Numbered from the stretch's first letter, positions 56,153 to 64,000 are shown. The stretch: DNA of 64,000 nt from an uncultured Chlamydiaceae bacterium (GCA_937884635.1 CALGBW010000050.1:56663-120662); one strand, 5' to 3'. Notes: generated by a model not told the origin, from the sequence alone. Program-made: numbers and translations.

Positions 56153-56223
56153 AGGGCATAAAGTGAGAAGTTCAATTGCATAGAAAGAGATCCAGGCGCT
56201 CTAAGAGCGCCTAACTAAACAAA

Positions 56224-56700
56224 CTATTCTTGGGCGCAAGAGACTGCTTCTACGTAAGTATTCCACAATTCTTGATTGACGACTCCATTACGGATAGAAC
56301 GAATAAGCTCTCTTTTCACTGCAGGGAGAGGTTTCTTGGGACTGAATTTAGCTAGGAGGTCTTTATCCCCAACCTGTCTAGCCAGTTCTAGTACGCGTTC
56401 GATATCCATTTTAGTGAAGTTGGCAAAGCCATGTCGTTTTTTTGAGCCTCTAGGTGCTCGAGGTTTGGGGCTGATGGGTCTTGGTAAGTCAGAATCTAGG
56501 ATAAAAGTCTTTAACATTGTTGAGAGTTGACTAGGAGCGATGTTTTTTAACTTTTTCAAGGTAAAATGGTGCATATACCCGCCGCTAGGGCCTGGAAGGT
56601 AACGGCACAAGTCATTCTCTTTATTTCCGCAAACCTTCTTGATCGCTTGTGCAACCAGTTGCTCCACTTCTTCGTTTAAATTCGACTGCTCTACGGTCAT
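56224..56700 (-). CDS. Conserved basic protein (CT066 type)
   Basis: A 158-residue soluble basic protein with no membrane segment. An N-terminal helix (EEVEQLVAQAIKKVCG), a Pro/Arg-rich centre (RPISPKPRAPRGSKKRHGF) and a helical C-terminal half are visible. Order next to ytgA matches CT066. AAGGTGAG lies just before the ATG. The basic centre could bind nucleic acid; this is inference only. Confidence 0.7.
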   Translation of the reverse strand: MTVEQSNLNEEVEQLVAQAIKKVCGNKENDLCRYLPGPSGGYMHHFTLKKLKNIAPSQLSTMLKTFILDSDLPRPISPKPRAPRGSKKRHGFANFTKMDIERVLELARQVGDKDLLAKFSPKKPLPAVKRELIRSIRNGVVNQELWNTYVEAVSCAQE

Positions 56701-57041
56701 GAACTCACCTTGTGCTTGCTGAAATTTTCGTAATTAATCGATGCTGGCTAACAAACTTGGAATCAAGTGGAAGTTTTGCATACGTTCGATCTAGTGTTTA
56801 GACAAATGGAACTATATTGCTCATTAATATGTGAAAGCGAATTCTATATTAAAGATAACTTTTCCGCAATCTTGTTTTAAGGGGGTTTGTAATTCGATAA
56901 CATATCGCAAATAAACCTCGAAAAAAGGATTCTGAAAAGAAAAGAGAGGAGCGTTTTCTCTCTTTTTGTAATGCATTTATGAAAATGACTGTGGATAATA
57001 GATAGTTAAATGTTCTCTTTTGTTTTTGTGTCGGAGGCCTG
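56701..57041. other. Divergent region between the CT066-type gene and ytgA
   Basis: This 341-bp gene-free stretch must hold the ytg promoter and any YtgR operator. It contains a terminator-like hairpin at 56940-56968. I could not pick out an operator dyad with confidence. Confidence 0.5.
56940..56968 (+). terminator. Terminator-like hairpin in the ytgA leader
   Basis: A 9-bp stem AAAAGAGAG / CTCTCTTTT with loop GAGCGTTTT is followed by further T. It lies about 75 bp upstream of ytgA on its strand, with no plus-strand gene before it, so attenuation of the ytg operon is possible. Confidence 0.5.
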
Positions 57042-58010
57042 GTGTTTATTCCCTATTTATTAAAGAAAATCCGTTTGAGTGTTTTATTTTGTTTATGCTT
57101 TTTGGTTTCCAGTTGTTCTCAAACAGAGAAACATATCAATGATTCAGGTCCTGTAGTATTGTCTATGAATCGCATGATTCATGACTGTGTCTCACGTATA
57201 GTAGGCGGAAATGTAAAAACAATTGTTTTGATTGATGGTTCTATAGATCCTCATTCGTATGAAATGGTGAAGGGAGATGAAGATAAGTTTGCTGAAAGTA
57301 GTTTAATTTTTTGTAATGGCCTGGGTCTAGAACATTCTTTAAGCTTGCGTAAGCACTTAGAACATAATCCTAAAGTAGTGAATATTGCTTCGAAGTTGAT
57401 TTCTTCTGGCGTATTTCTTCCTTTACAGGAGGAGGGATTTTATGATGCTCATATTTGGATGGATATGAGTATTTGGCGGGAAGGAGCAAGGGAAATATCT
57501 AAAGCTTTGATTAAGGCATTTCCAGAATGGGAAGATGAGTTTGTGAAGAACACGGACATCTTATTGCAGGAAATGCAGGAATTAGATTCTTGGGCGAAAC
57601 AATGCCTTGTAAGTATCCCAAAAGAAAAGCGATATTTAGTTTCTGGGCATAATGCATTTAGTTATTTCACTAAGAGATATCTCTCTTTACCAGAAGAAGT
57701 TGAGTCAGGGATTTGGGTTGAGCGTTGTTGTTCACCAGAGGGTGTTTCACCAGAAGCGCAAATTAGTATACGTGATATTATACGCGTTGCTGATTACATA
57801 CGGAAATATCAAGTTGAAGTCATTTTTCCTGAAGACACCTTGAATCAAGATTCATTGAAAAAAATAGTTTCTTGCTTAAAAAAAGATTGGGTAGTTCGCT
57901 TATCCAAAGAACCATTGTACAGCGATAATGTGAAAGGGGATTATCTGCAAACATTTCGACATAATGTACAAGTTGTAACAAAAGAGTTGGGCGGGGTCGT
58001 TGTTGAATAA
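57042..58010 (+). CDS. ytgA: Iron/manganese-binding lipoprotein YtgA
   Basis: Periplasmic cluster A-I solute-binding protein of the YtgABCD importer. The 322-residue precursor has a signal peptide with a lipobox-like VSSC (C25). Metal-site regions typical of the family are present: DPHSYEMVKGDE, DAHIWMDMS, the SGHNAFSYFTKRY helix and IFPEDTLNQ. Start is GTG at 57042 with GGAGG five bases upstream. It overlaps ytgB by 11 bp. Confidence 0.93.
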   Translation: MFIPYLLKKIRLSVLFCLCFLVSSCSQTEKHINDSGPVVLSMNRMIHDCVSRIVGGNVKTIVLIDGSIDPHSYEMVKGDEDKFAESSLIFCNGLGLEHSLSLRKHLEHNPKVVNIASKLISSGVFLPLQEEGFYDAHIWMDMSIWREGAREISKALIKAFPEWEDEFVKNTDILLQEMQELDSWAKQCLVSIPKEKRYLVSGHNAFSYFTKRYLSLPEEVESGIWVERCCSPEGVSPEAQISIRDIIRVADYIRKYQVEVIFPEDTLNQDSLKKIVSCLKKDWVVRLSKEPLYSDNVKGDYLQTFRHNVQVVTKELGGVVVE

Positions 58011-58782
58011 ACCAGATGAATTAGCTTGGACAGTTCATGATCTTTGTGTGAATTATGATCATGCAGACGTGCTTTGTCATATATCTTTCGATTTAAGGAA
58101 GGGCTCATTAGCTGCTATTTTAGGACCGAATGGTGCGGGGAAGAGTACGTTATTAAAAGCTTCATTAGGGTTAATTCGCCCGTCATTGGGAAACGTGCTA
58201 TTTTTCGGGCAACCTTTTAGAAAATCAAGGAAAAGAATTGCCTATATGCCTCAAAGAGCTAGCGTAGACTGGGATTTTCCTATGACAGTTGGAGATCTGG
58301 TTCTTATGGGGTGTTATGGACGAAAAAGGATATGGGAAAGGATAACGGCTGAGGACAAACACCAAGTAATGGCAGTACTAGAACGCGTTGGTTTAACAGA
58401 GTTTGCTGATCGGCAAATTGGTAAATTATCTGGGGGACAGCAGCAGCGTGCTTTTCTTGCAAGAGCATTGATGCAGGATGCAGATCTTTATTTTATGGAC
58501 GAGTTATTTTCTGCGATTGATATGGCTTCGTATCAGAATGTGGTTGAGGTCCTTAAATCTTTAAGAGAAGAGGGAAAAACAGTGGTGGTCGTTCACCATG
58601 ATCTTGGTAATGTCCGTCAGCTATTTGATCATGTTGTGGTTCTTAACAAACATTTGATTTGCTCTGGTGCTACAGAAGAGTGTTTGAGTAAACAAAATAT
58701 TATGCAGGCTTATGGTCAAGAGTTAGATTTGTTAGAACAGACATTAAGCTTATCACGCAAAAAGAGGTCTGGAGAGAATTAA
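58000..58782 (+). CDS. ytgB: Metal ABC transporter ATPase YtgB
   Basis: A 260-residue ATPase driving metal import. Walker A GPNGAGKST, signature LSGGQQQRAFLARAL and Walker B LYFMDELFSAID with the catalytic glutamate, then VVHHD with the switch histidine. Start codon is TTG at 58000 (or the next TTG), inside the ytgA end. Confidence 0.94.
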   Translation: MLNKPDELAWTVHDLCVNYDHADVLCHISFDLRKGSLAAILGPNGAGKSTLLKASLGLIRPSLGNVLFFGQPFRKSRKRIAYMPQRASVDWDFPMTVGDLVLMGCYGRKRIWERITAEDKHQVMAVLERVGLTEFADRQIGKLSGGQQQRAFLARALMQDADLYFMDELFSAIDMASYQNVVEVLKSLREEGKTVVVVHHDLGNVRQLFDHVVVLNKHLICSGATEECLSKQNIMQAYGQELDLLEQTLSLSRKKRSGEN

Positions 58783-58788
58783 TCGATC

Positions 58789-60126
58789 ATGCCTGCTTGT
58801 GTTTTTGTTGACTCCATCTTTCTTTCTAGTTTTGTGGCGGTTACGCTTGTTTGTATGACGACTGCTTTGTGGGGTGCGTTGCTCCTTGTTAGCAAACGTT
58901 CTTTGTTGAGTGAGAGTCTTTCTCACGCCTCTTATCCAGGATTACTATTAGGAGCTTTGCTTTCTTACAAAGTATCTCTTTTTTCTAACGCTCTTGCTTT
59001 AATTGTTTTGCTAGGGTGTGTCGCATCTGTCTTAGGTTATGGGTTGATTTATCTTTTAGAAAAAAAATTATCCATGGATAGGGACTTAGCTCTTTGTTTT
59101 GTTCTGGTTTCTTTCTTTGGTATAGGTGTTCTGTTATCTTCTTTTGCTAAAGAGTGTTGTCCGCTTCTCTATAATAAAATTAATGCATATCTATATGGTC
59201 AGGCTGCCACAATTGGTTTTGCAGAAGCAAATTTGGCTTATGGGGTGTTTCTCTTGTCTATCCTAGTTATCTGGTGGTGGTATAGGCAGATTGCAGTTTC
59301 CTTATTTGATCGAGATTTTGCCGCTACTTGTGGTATCAAAGTTAAAACAGCAGAGATCATGGTGTTATTACTTACATCTCTGATCATTGTTAGCGGTGTA
59401 CGTTCTGTTGGTATCGTACTTATATCCTCTATGTTTGTAGCTCCTCCATTGGGAGCCAGGCAGCTCTCCGATAAATTGCCTACCATTTTATGTTTATCCT
59501 CCTTATTTGGAGGTGTTTGTGGCGCTTTAGGATGTTATCTATCTGTGATGGTGACTTGTTATAGCTTTGTAGGTAGTAGGACTTCTGTAGCTTTACCTAC
59601 AGGCCCCCTTGTTGTTGTGATTGCAGGTTGTTTAACTTTTCTTTGTCTTTTATTTTCTCCCAAATCCGGTTGGGCTATTCGTTTTTTCCGTAAGAAGCGG
59701 TTTTTATTTATAATGAGGCAAGAACATCTTTTGAAAGTTCTTTGGTATTTACATGAAGATGGGGAGAATTTTGTAACTAAAGAGATGTTCGTTTGTTCTC
59801 GTAAGTATCGAGAATATTTTGGGAAGAAAAAGTTTCCCTATATTCGCATGTGGCTATTGCGTATGCAAGGAGTAGTAGTTGTTTCTGATTCTTTATGGGG
59901 ATTGTCAGATAGAGGAATTGAGGAAGCCAAGAGGTTAGTGAGAGCTCATCGATTATGGGAATCTTTCTTGGTTAATACCTTGAGCTTTCATAAAGATGGG
60001 GTGCATAATTTTGCAGAGGAGATGGAACACGTTCTAACAGATGAATTAGACCTGTCGCTTACTGAGCTTTTGAATGACCCGGGGTATGACCCTCATCAAC
60101 GCTCTATTCCTCAAAGGAAACGTTAA
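58789..60126 (+). CDS. ytgC: Metal permease YtgC fused to DtxR-like repressor YtgR
   Basis: 445 residues. About the first 295 form an ABC-3 permease with eight or so helices. After a basic junction ([14 protein letters not shown]) comes a DtxR-type module of about 140 residues: winged-helix DNA binding, then [30 protein letters not shown] and DPHQRSIP, the metal-sensing and dimerisation features. The literature on C. trachomatis reports cleavage of this fusion to release the iron-dependent repressor YtgR. It starts 6 bp after ytgB. Confidence 0.94.
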   Translation: MPACVFVDSIFLSSFVAVTLVCMTTALWGALLLVSKRSLLSESLSHASYPGLLLGALLSYKVSLFSNALALIVLLGCVASVLGYGLIYLLEKKLSMDRDLALCFVLVSFFGIGVLLSSFAKECCPLLYNKINAYLYGQAATIGFAEANLAYGVFLLSILVIWWWYRQIAVSLFDRDFAATCGIKVKTAEIMVLLLTSLIIVSGVRSVGIVLISSMFVAPPLGARQLSDKLPTILCLSSLFGGVCGALGCYLSVMVTCYSFVGSRTSVALPTGPLVVVIAGCLTFLCLLFSPKSGWAIRFFRKKRFLFIMRQEHLLKVLWYLHEDGENFVTKEMFVCSRKYREYFGKKKFPYIRMWLLRMQGVVVVSDSLWGLSDRGIEEAKRLVRAHRLWESFLVNTLSFHKDGVHNFAEEMEHVLTDELDLSLTELLNDPGYDPHQRSIPQRKR

Positions 60127-60128
60127 TC

Positions 60129-61106
60129 ATGTTGTTAGCCATATCTCCTTACTATAAAGCTTCTTTTTTTCAGTTTTTTGGAGTGTTTTTCTCTAGGTTG
60201 TTTAGTGGTGAGCTATTTCGATCCTCTTTATACATAGACGATATACAGGTTATTGTATTCTCCCTTATTGCTATTTCGGGTTCTTTTATTGGTGTATTCT
60301 TAGTTTTAAAAAAGAAAGCCATGTACGCTAATGCTGTTTCACATACTGTGTTATTTGGGTTGGTGTGCGTATGTTTATTTACTCATCAATTAACGACGCT
60401 GTCTCTTAGCATGTTGACTCTGGCTTCTGTGTCTACGGCCTTGTTGACTGGGTTCTTGATTTATTTCATTCGTAATATTTTTCGTGTTTCTGAAGACGCA
60501 AGCACGGCTTTAGTGTTCTCCTTACTCTTTTCGCTAAGCCTCGTTTTTTTAGTGTTTTTAACACGTAATGCGCACATTGGTACAGAGTTAGTAATGGGGA
60601 ATGCAGATGCATTAGTTGTTGAGGATATTTTTCCTATAGTAGCACTTTTAGCAGCAAATTTGCTTATTACTTGTATTGGATTTCGTTATTTTGTGAGCGT
60701 GTCTTTTGACTCAATATATTCGTTTTCTATTGGAATACCTACGAAGATGATCGATTATTTGATTGTCCTGCAATTGTCTGGGTGTTTAGTAAGTGCATTT
60801 AAAGCTGTAGGTGTTCTTTTATCTTTAGCTTACTTATTAATTCCTGGATTGATAGCGAAAATTTATGTTCGATCTGTCAGAGAGATGCTATGCCACTCGC
60901 TATTATTCGGTCTATTAGTAGCTATTTTAGCTCCAGCTTGTTCTAGAGGTGTTTTAACCTCTTTTGGAGTCGGCCTTTCTACAGCCGGGATATCGGTTGT
61001 GTTGTTTCTCTTGTTATATTTTTTGGTTCTTGTTTCCTACTTTTCTTTCAAAATTATGAAAAGACGCCAACATAGCCTAAATAGAGGAGAAACATCTAGG
61101 TTGTAA
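60129..61106 (+). CDS. ytgD: Metal ABC transporter permease YtgD
   Basis: A 325-residue ABC-3 permease with about eight hydrophobic helices, the second channel subunit. The VFLVLKKKAMYANAVSHTVLFG segment near the start and FKAVGVLLSLAYLLIPGLIA are typical of the family. It starts 2 bp after the ytgC stop and closes the operon. Confidence 0.94.
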   Translation: MLLAISPYYKASFFQFFGVFFSRLFSGELFRSSLYIDDIQVIVFSLIAISGSFIGVFLVLKKKAMYANAVSHTVLFGLVCVCLFTHQLTTLSLSMLTLASVSTALLTGFLIYFIRNIFRVSEDASTALVFSLLFSLSLVFLVFLTRNAHIGTELVMGNADALVVEDIFPIVALLAANLLITCIGFRYFVSVSFDSIYSFSIGIPTKMIDYLIVLQLSGCLVSAFKAVGVLLSLAYLLIPGLIAKIYVRSVREMLCHSLLFGLLVAILAPACSRGVLTSFGVGLSTAGISVVLFLLLYFLVLVSYFSFKIMKRRQHSLNRGETSRL

Positions 61107-61593
61107 AAGAGGCGGCTCTTGCTTCTTATAGTAGAAAATATTTTATTCCTAATTGTATTATTTAGCTTGTCGTAGAATTTCATATTAAAATATAATGCTT
61201 TGCTTTTGCTACGGTTGTGATTTCTTAAGTGGTTACATTGTAGTGTGATGCCTTAGTTTAGTGCATTCAGGTTTCTGTGACTTTGGGTGGTAAAGTCACA
61301 GGAGGGGCTTCCCAAAACTGTTTCTTTTGTTCTAAAGAGCTCGGGGACCTGAATCCAGTTTTCCTTTCTGAAAAAGCATGATCTGTTGATAGTAGTCGGA
61401 TTGCCTCATCTAGTCCTGTACAGCTGAAGGGGCGCATACTTTATGCGTTTCTGTTGTATGTTTTATTTTTGGTATAAGTTGATGCAATACGCCTATTAAA
61501 TAGATATCCTCAGCATCCTATTTGATTCGATTGTTTTTCTCCTCGCCGACATGTTTCTTCAGGGTATTTCGAATGGTTATATAAAGGTAAGAG
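61107..61593. other. Gene-free stretch between ytgD and the CaaX-box gene
   Basis: This 487-bp stretch contains a nested-stem element (61265-61354, listed separately) and the promoter region of the gene at 61594. No gene-like frame is seen. Confidence 0.6.
61265..61354 (+). ncRNA. Candidate structured RNA element downstream of ytgD
   Basis: An outer stem ATTCAGGT (61265-61272) / ACCTGAAT (61347-61354) encloses a perfect 10-bp hairpin CTGTGACTTT / AAAGTCACAG (61275-61301, loop GGGTGGT) and a smaller GGGG/CCC turn. No T run follows, so it is not a simple terminator. It could be an untranslated-region element or small RNA. Confidence 0.35.
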
Positions 61594-62208
61594 ATGAGTA
61601 TATCTGGTTATCCTAGAGTTTGTAATTGTTCTTCGTTAGGTGTGGTGAGTTCACCTGCATCCCCGAGTCAGCCTCCCTTTTGTGCTCGTTGTGTATATTT
61701 GAAGTTTACCCCTGGTGAACCTCCTAGTTGTGCAGCAGTAGCTCGTGCTATTTATGAGTTAGGTGGTCGGGAGATTATGCAAAAGGTCACAGGTTGTAGG
61801 AATTTAAAACGTTCCTATAAACCTTGGGATGTAATACGGCATGCTGCTGTATCGGGCTGTTCTCCTTCCAAAGAAATTTGTTGCTGTTGTTGTAAATGTT
61901 GTAATGCGTATTTGCAATTGCAATCTGAAACACAAAACGGGGCTCCTGAAAAACCTGAGTTAGGTTCGGAAAATGGGGATAATATTAGTATGTTGAGTAG
62001 TACCACTAGCTCGTGGTCTTTGCCTATTTTGAGTAGTTCTAGTTCTATATGTTCCATAACAACGACTGCTACGGTCTGTAGAAGAGTAGCTAATGGTGAT
62101 CATGTTTCTGCGGCCCCTCAGCGTGCAGATCAGCAAGCTGTCACAGGATGTCGCGAATGTGCGCGTCGGCGGAAAGAGAAAAAACAATCTTGTTGTGTCA
62201 TTATGTAG
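61594..62208 (+). CDS. Cys-rich protein with C-terminal polybasic CaaX box (candidate host-prenylated effector)
   Basis: A 204-residue soluble protein with 20 cysteines and no signal peptide or membrane helix. CxC at 10-12 and CxxC at 30-33 could bind metal. Residues 95-103 read ICCCCCKCC. A Ser/Thr-rich region follows at 131-160. The end is RRRKEKKQSCCVIM: a polybasic stretch then CVIM (C201), the same CaaX tetrapeptide as human K-Ras4B. Bacteria lack CaaX prenylation, so modification would happen in the host cell. AAAGG lies six bases before the ATG. I do not recognise the family. Confidence 0.75.
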   Translation: MSISGYPRVCNCSSLGVVSSPASPSQPPFCARCVYLKFTPGEPPSCAAVARAIYELGGREIMQKVTGCRNLKRSYKPWDVIRHAAVSGCSPSKEICCCCCKCCNAYLQLQSETQNGAPEKPELGSENGDNISMLSSTTSSWSLPILSSSSSICSITTTATVCRRVANGDHVSAAPQRADQQAVTGCRECARRRKEKKQSCCVIM

Positions 62209-62315
62209 CTTGTTGTAACGGATGGGGCCCATCCTCCCTTCCATAGGACAACGCGATAGAAAGTGAATCTTACTTTGGCCGCGGAATGGAGGAACCTGAA
62301 GAGAAAAGGAAAGTT

Positions 62316-62388
62316 TGGGGCAACCTGGATTTGAACCAGGGACCTACGGGTTATGAGTCCGCAGCTCTAACCGCTGAGCTATTGCCCC
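62316..62388 (-). tRNA. tRNA with CAU anticodon (Met or Ile2)
   Basis: 73 nt on the minus strand: acceptor GGGGCAA / TTGCCCC, D-arm GCTC...GAGC, anticodon loop CTCATAA (CAU), T-arm CCTGG TTCAAAT CCAGG, discriminator A, no encoded CCA. It lacks the three G-C pairs and mismatched first pair of an initiator, so it is elongator Met or the lysidine-modified Ile tRNA. Confidence 0.93.
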
Positions 62389-62441
62389 AGAGGAAAAGGA
62401 GATGTTACCACATCTATGGGGATGATGCAAGAAATAATGCT

Positions 62442-62858
62442 TTATAACAGGTGGGTTAGAGCTTTTTTTCGCATGTGAAGTAATAAGGATTCGCCACCGT
62501 TTGCTCTTCCTATGGATAAATGGGGTTGAATTTTAGTGAAAAAATGAGGGGGACAGGTAAGCACTGTTTCTGGAGTTTCTTGAGAGTAAACTTCTGTAAA
62601 CAATGAAGCTATACCTCCTGATATGAAGGCGTCTGTATATGTAAAAAAGAATAAGCGACCTTCTTGATTTACCTCATATAGATATAAGTCACTTTGACAA
62701 CCTGTTATGAGCCGATCAGGGGTTTTTTTATTGAGGTCATAATTTTTATTCTTTTTCCCCAGCTCTATAAGGGTCTCATATAAGAAGTCTGCAGAGAAAT
62801 TTTCTGGAAATAAGTGCCGTATAATAGCCTGCTGCTTTTCTAGACAAGAGCTATTCAT
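62442..62858 (-). CDS. sufE: SufE-like sulfur acceptor protein
   Basis: Accepts sulfur from a SufS-type cysteine desulfurase for Fe-S cluster assembly. The 139-residue protein has the SufE hallmark ITGCQSDLYLY with acceptor C54, then DAFISGGIASLFTEVY and a C-terminal LSIGRANGGESLLLHMRKKA matching the family end. Length equals that of E. coli SufE. A TTG at 62876 opens the frame earlier, but the ATG at 62858 overlaps the upstream stop by 8 bp and is preferred. Context: near the ytg iron-import operon. Confidence 0.82.
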   Translation of the reverse strand: MNSSCLEKQQAIIRHLFPENFSADFLYETLIELGKKNKNYDLNKKTPDRLITGCQSDLYLYEVNQEGRLFFFTYTDAFISGGIASLFTEVYSQETPETVLTCPPHFFTKIQPHLSIGRANGGESLLLHMRKKALTHLL

Positions 62859-63702
62859 AAATGTAGTTCTCCACAACCCGATTGGGATCTTGAATAAGAA
62901 GGGTTAGTTGTTGTTTCAAGGAGAGAATGGTTATATTAGTTGTCCTTATCTCTTCATCAATTTTTTTCAGCTCAATATGTGACTGTGTAAGTTCATAAGG
63001 AGTATATGAGCAAGACGGTGGCCTTGAAGAATGGGGAAGAGTATATTTTGGTAATGTAACTAGCTGTCTTTGTAGAAGAAGCTGGTTTTTAAAGATTATT
63101 TGATTGTCGATTGCTTGCTGTATCAGGCGGACTCTATGTTCAAATAGTTCTAAGTTATCTTGTGGAGTGGGTGCGGAGCGCAAGTTGTGTATAGTCGAAG
63201 CTAGCAAATGGTTGCCCATTACTAGTCCCATGATTAGTCCTACGGGGGCGGGAATCAGCCGAATTAAATTTGATAGAGTGGCGATAACTGTAGCTAAAAG
63301 AAGCTGACGGGTTCCGTTTGGATCTAATTGTTGAATCCCCGAGTTAAGAACTGTCCAAATACTCAGAGTCTGAGTGATAGGTCTAGATTTAAAGTATTCA
63401 ATAAGTTTGATAGATAAAATACCTAACACTCCACCAATCAATCCACCGCATAATAGCCATATTGTGAGGGGAATAGCTACGGTATAGTGGCAGGCTAGAA
63501 TGACTCCCCAAGCTAGCAAATACAGTAAGGTATATTTCCAGTAGTTGAGTATAAGTAAAGAGATTTTTTTTGTTGTAAATCTGGAAGAAGTTGAGAGAAG
63601 GGGAATAGAAGGGGTTGAACTTATCTGTAGCGAATTAGGAGATTGTAAAACCAGAAAATTCGTTGAGCTAGCTGGTGATGTTTGTTTGCTAGAAAGAGAA
63701 AT
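62851..63702 (-). CDS. Membrane/coiled-coil protein of unknown function; start unresolved
   Basis: Hydrophobic helices lie in roughly the first half (LAWGVILACHYTVAIPLTIWLLCGGLIGGVLG; then around IRLIPAPVGLIMGLVMG), followed by a helical, partly coiled C-terminal half. The first common start codon in frame is a TTG at 63519 (222 residues), but that cuts into a hydrophobic stretch. The frame stays open to 63745. An ATT at 63702 sits just after GGGGGGA and would give about 283 residues with a Ser/Thr-rich N-terminus; I use this boundary tentatively. A G6 tract lies at 63707-63712. It overlaps sufE. Confidence 0.5.
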   Translation of the reverse strand: MSLSSKQTSPASSTNFLVLQSPNSLQISSTPSIPLLSTSSRFTTKKISLLILNYWKYTLLYLLAWGVILACHYTVAIPLTIWLLCGGLIGGVLGILSIKLIEYFKSRPITQTLSIWTVLNSGIQQLDPNGTRQLLLATVIATLSNLIRLIPAPVGLIMGLVMGNHLLASTIHNLRSAPTPQDNLELFEHRVRLIQQAIDNQIIFKNQLLLQRQLVTLPKYTLPHSSRPPSCSYTPYELTQSHIELKKIDEEIRTTNITILSLKQQLTLLIQDPNRVVENYIYE

Positions 63703-64000
63703 AAATCCCCCCTTTTGTTTATTAAGATAAGAAGCAAAATCCGATTATCTTGCAGCGTGCAATACATGGCAATCTTTTTTGTAATGGTGGTTCGTAGGCA
63801 TTTTTGTTATCTTTGCTAAAGTTTTTCGGTAATTTGATGGCTGAATTATAGACCTGTGAATGTAGCTAATCGCCCTTGACTTTCTATATGGCAAAGGTAA
63901 AGATAGATGGGCTTAGGTTGGGGATTGCCCGAAGTTGCGCTTGTGAAGATGCTCTTGTTTGGTTAAAAGAAAGAAATATTGAATTAGAAAACAATCGTGT
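63520..64000. other. Right-edge stretch, mostly without a confirmed gene
   Basis: Part of this stretch is the open upstream extension of the minus-strand gene ending at 62851. The rest holds copy 2 of the promoter-like repeat and a 19-codon plus-strand frame after it, up to the window edge. A plus-strand gene probably begins beyond 64000. Confidence 0.5.
63856..63910 (+). promoter_or_regulatory. Promoter-like repeat, copy 2
   Basis: TTGACT at 63876-63881, a 16-bp spacer and TAAAGA at 63898-63903, preceded by the same 20 bases as copy 1. Downstream similarity to copy 1 includes TTGCCC, GTT and CTCTTG blocks in the same spacing. It points toward the right edge of the window. Confidence 0.6.

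Noticed and set aside
61815..62244. Two minus-strand frames antisense to the CaaX-box gene
   Set aside because: The plus frame has a good ribosome binding site and a meaningful C-terminus; the antisense frames have neither, and one extends only by avoiding stops in a Cys-rich region.
63545..63730. 61-codon plus-strand frame
   Set aside because: It lies antisense to the open extension of the minus-strand membrane protein gene and shows no ribosome binding site or motif.
1..64000. CRISPR arrays, insertion sequences, prophage or tandem repeats
   Set aside because: No regularly spaced direct repeats, transposase or phage genes were seen; xerC is the chromosomal housekeeping recombinase.

Overview
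The window is a stretch of chromosome from a member of the Chlamydiaceae (genus Chlamydia). The evidence is direct. The ytgA-B-C-D metal transport operon carries the chlamydia-specific YtgC permease fused to a DtxR-like repressor. There are many small bilobed-hydrophobic Inc-type inclusion membrane proteins. The ATP/ADP translocase next to lepA is typical, as are the very long LepB and the FtsH with a large extracytoplasmic domain. Blocks of gene order match what I remember of C. trachomatis: CT841-CT853, CT361-CT343, CT019-CT032 and CT064-CT070. I cannot assign a species. These blocks are not contiguous in C. trachomatis, so the window contains several rearrangement joints relative to it. All CT numbers here are from memory and were not checked by search.

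Layout. (1) 200-12889: ftsH, convergent pnp-rpsO, tadA, an apparently inactive rhomboid-like protein, three neighbouring helical Q/N-rich proteins (CT847-CT849 type, candidate type III substrates), a small acidic protein, a membrane/coiled-coil protein, map, and two MarC-family membrane proteins. (2) 13196-16560: dapA without its usual lysine-pathway neighbours, an RNase P RNA-like fragment, a secreted coiled-coil protein, two Inc-type proteins (one with an EPIY-containing tyrosine tail) and tRNA-Ser(CGA). (3) 16724-34257: yyaL-like, SurA-like, rsmA, def, secG, then minus-strand lptD-like, HEAT-repeat protein, ABC-F ATPase, xerC, rnz, an Inc protein and lon, then tsaB. (4) 34366-50135: tmRNA, ileS, lepB, a secreted protein, rpmE, and a tightly packed plus-strand run from prfA to metG (translation, SRP, tRNA modification, gmk, omega-like). 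(5) 50298-56700: lepA, ATP/ADP translocase, and an Inc-type cluster including one with a macro-like domain. (6) 57042-61106: ytgABCD. (7) 61594-63702: a very Cys-rich protein ending in a polybasic CaaX box, tRNA(CAU), a SufE-like protein and a membrane protein with an unresolved start.

Working together, the conserved core supplies translation, protein quality control, secretion and outer membrane assembly. Inserted between core blocks are accessory pockets of host-facing proteins. The most striking is the 204-residue protein at 61594-62208. Its C-terminus (polybasic stretch plus CVIM) closely resembles the K-Ras4B membrane anchor and predicts prenylation by the host after secretion. Other leads are an Inc with an EPIYD/YxxP/YxN tail, an Inc with a macro-like domain, a repeated promoter-like element present three times, and a 34-bp perfect palindrome just upstream of tsaB.
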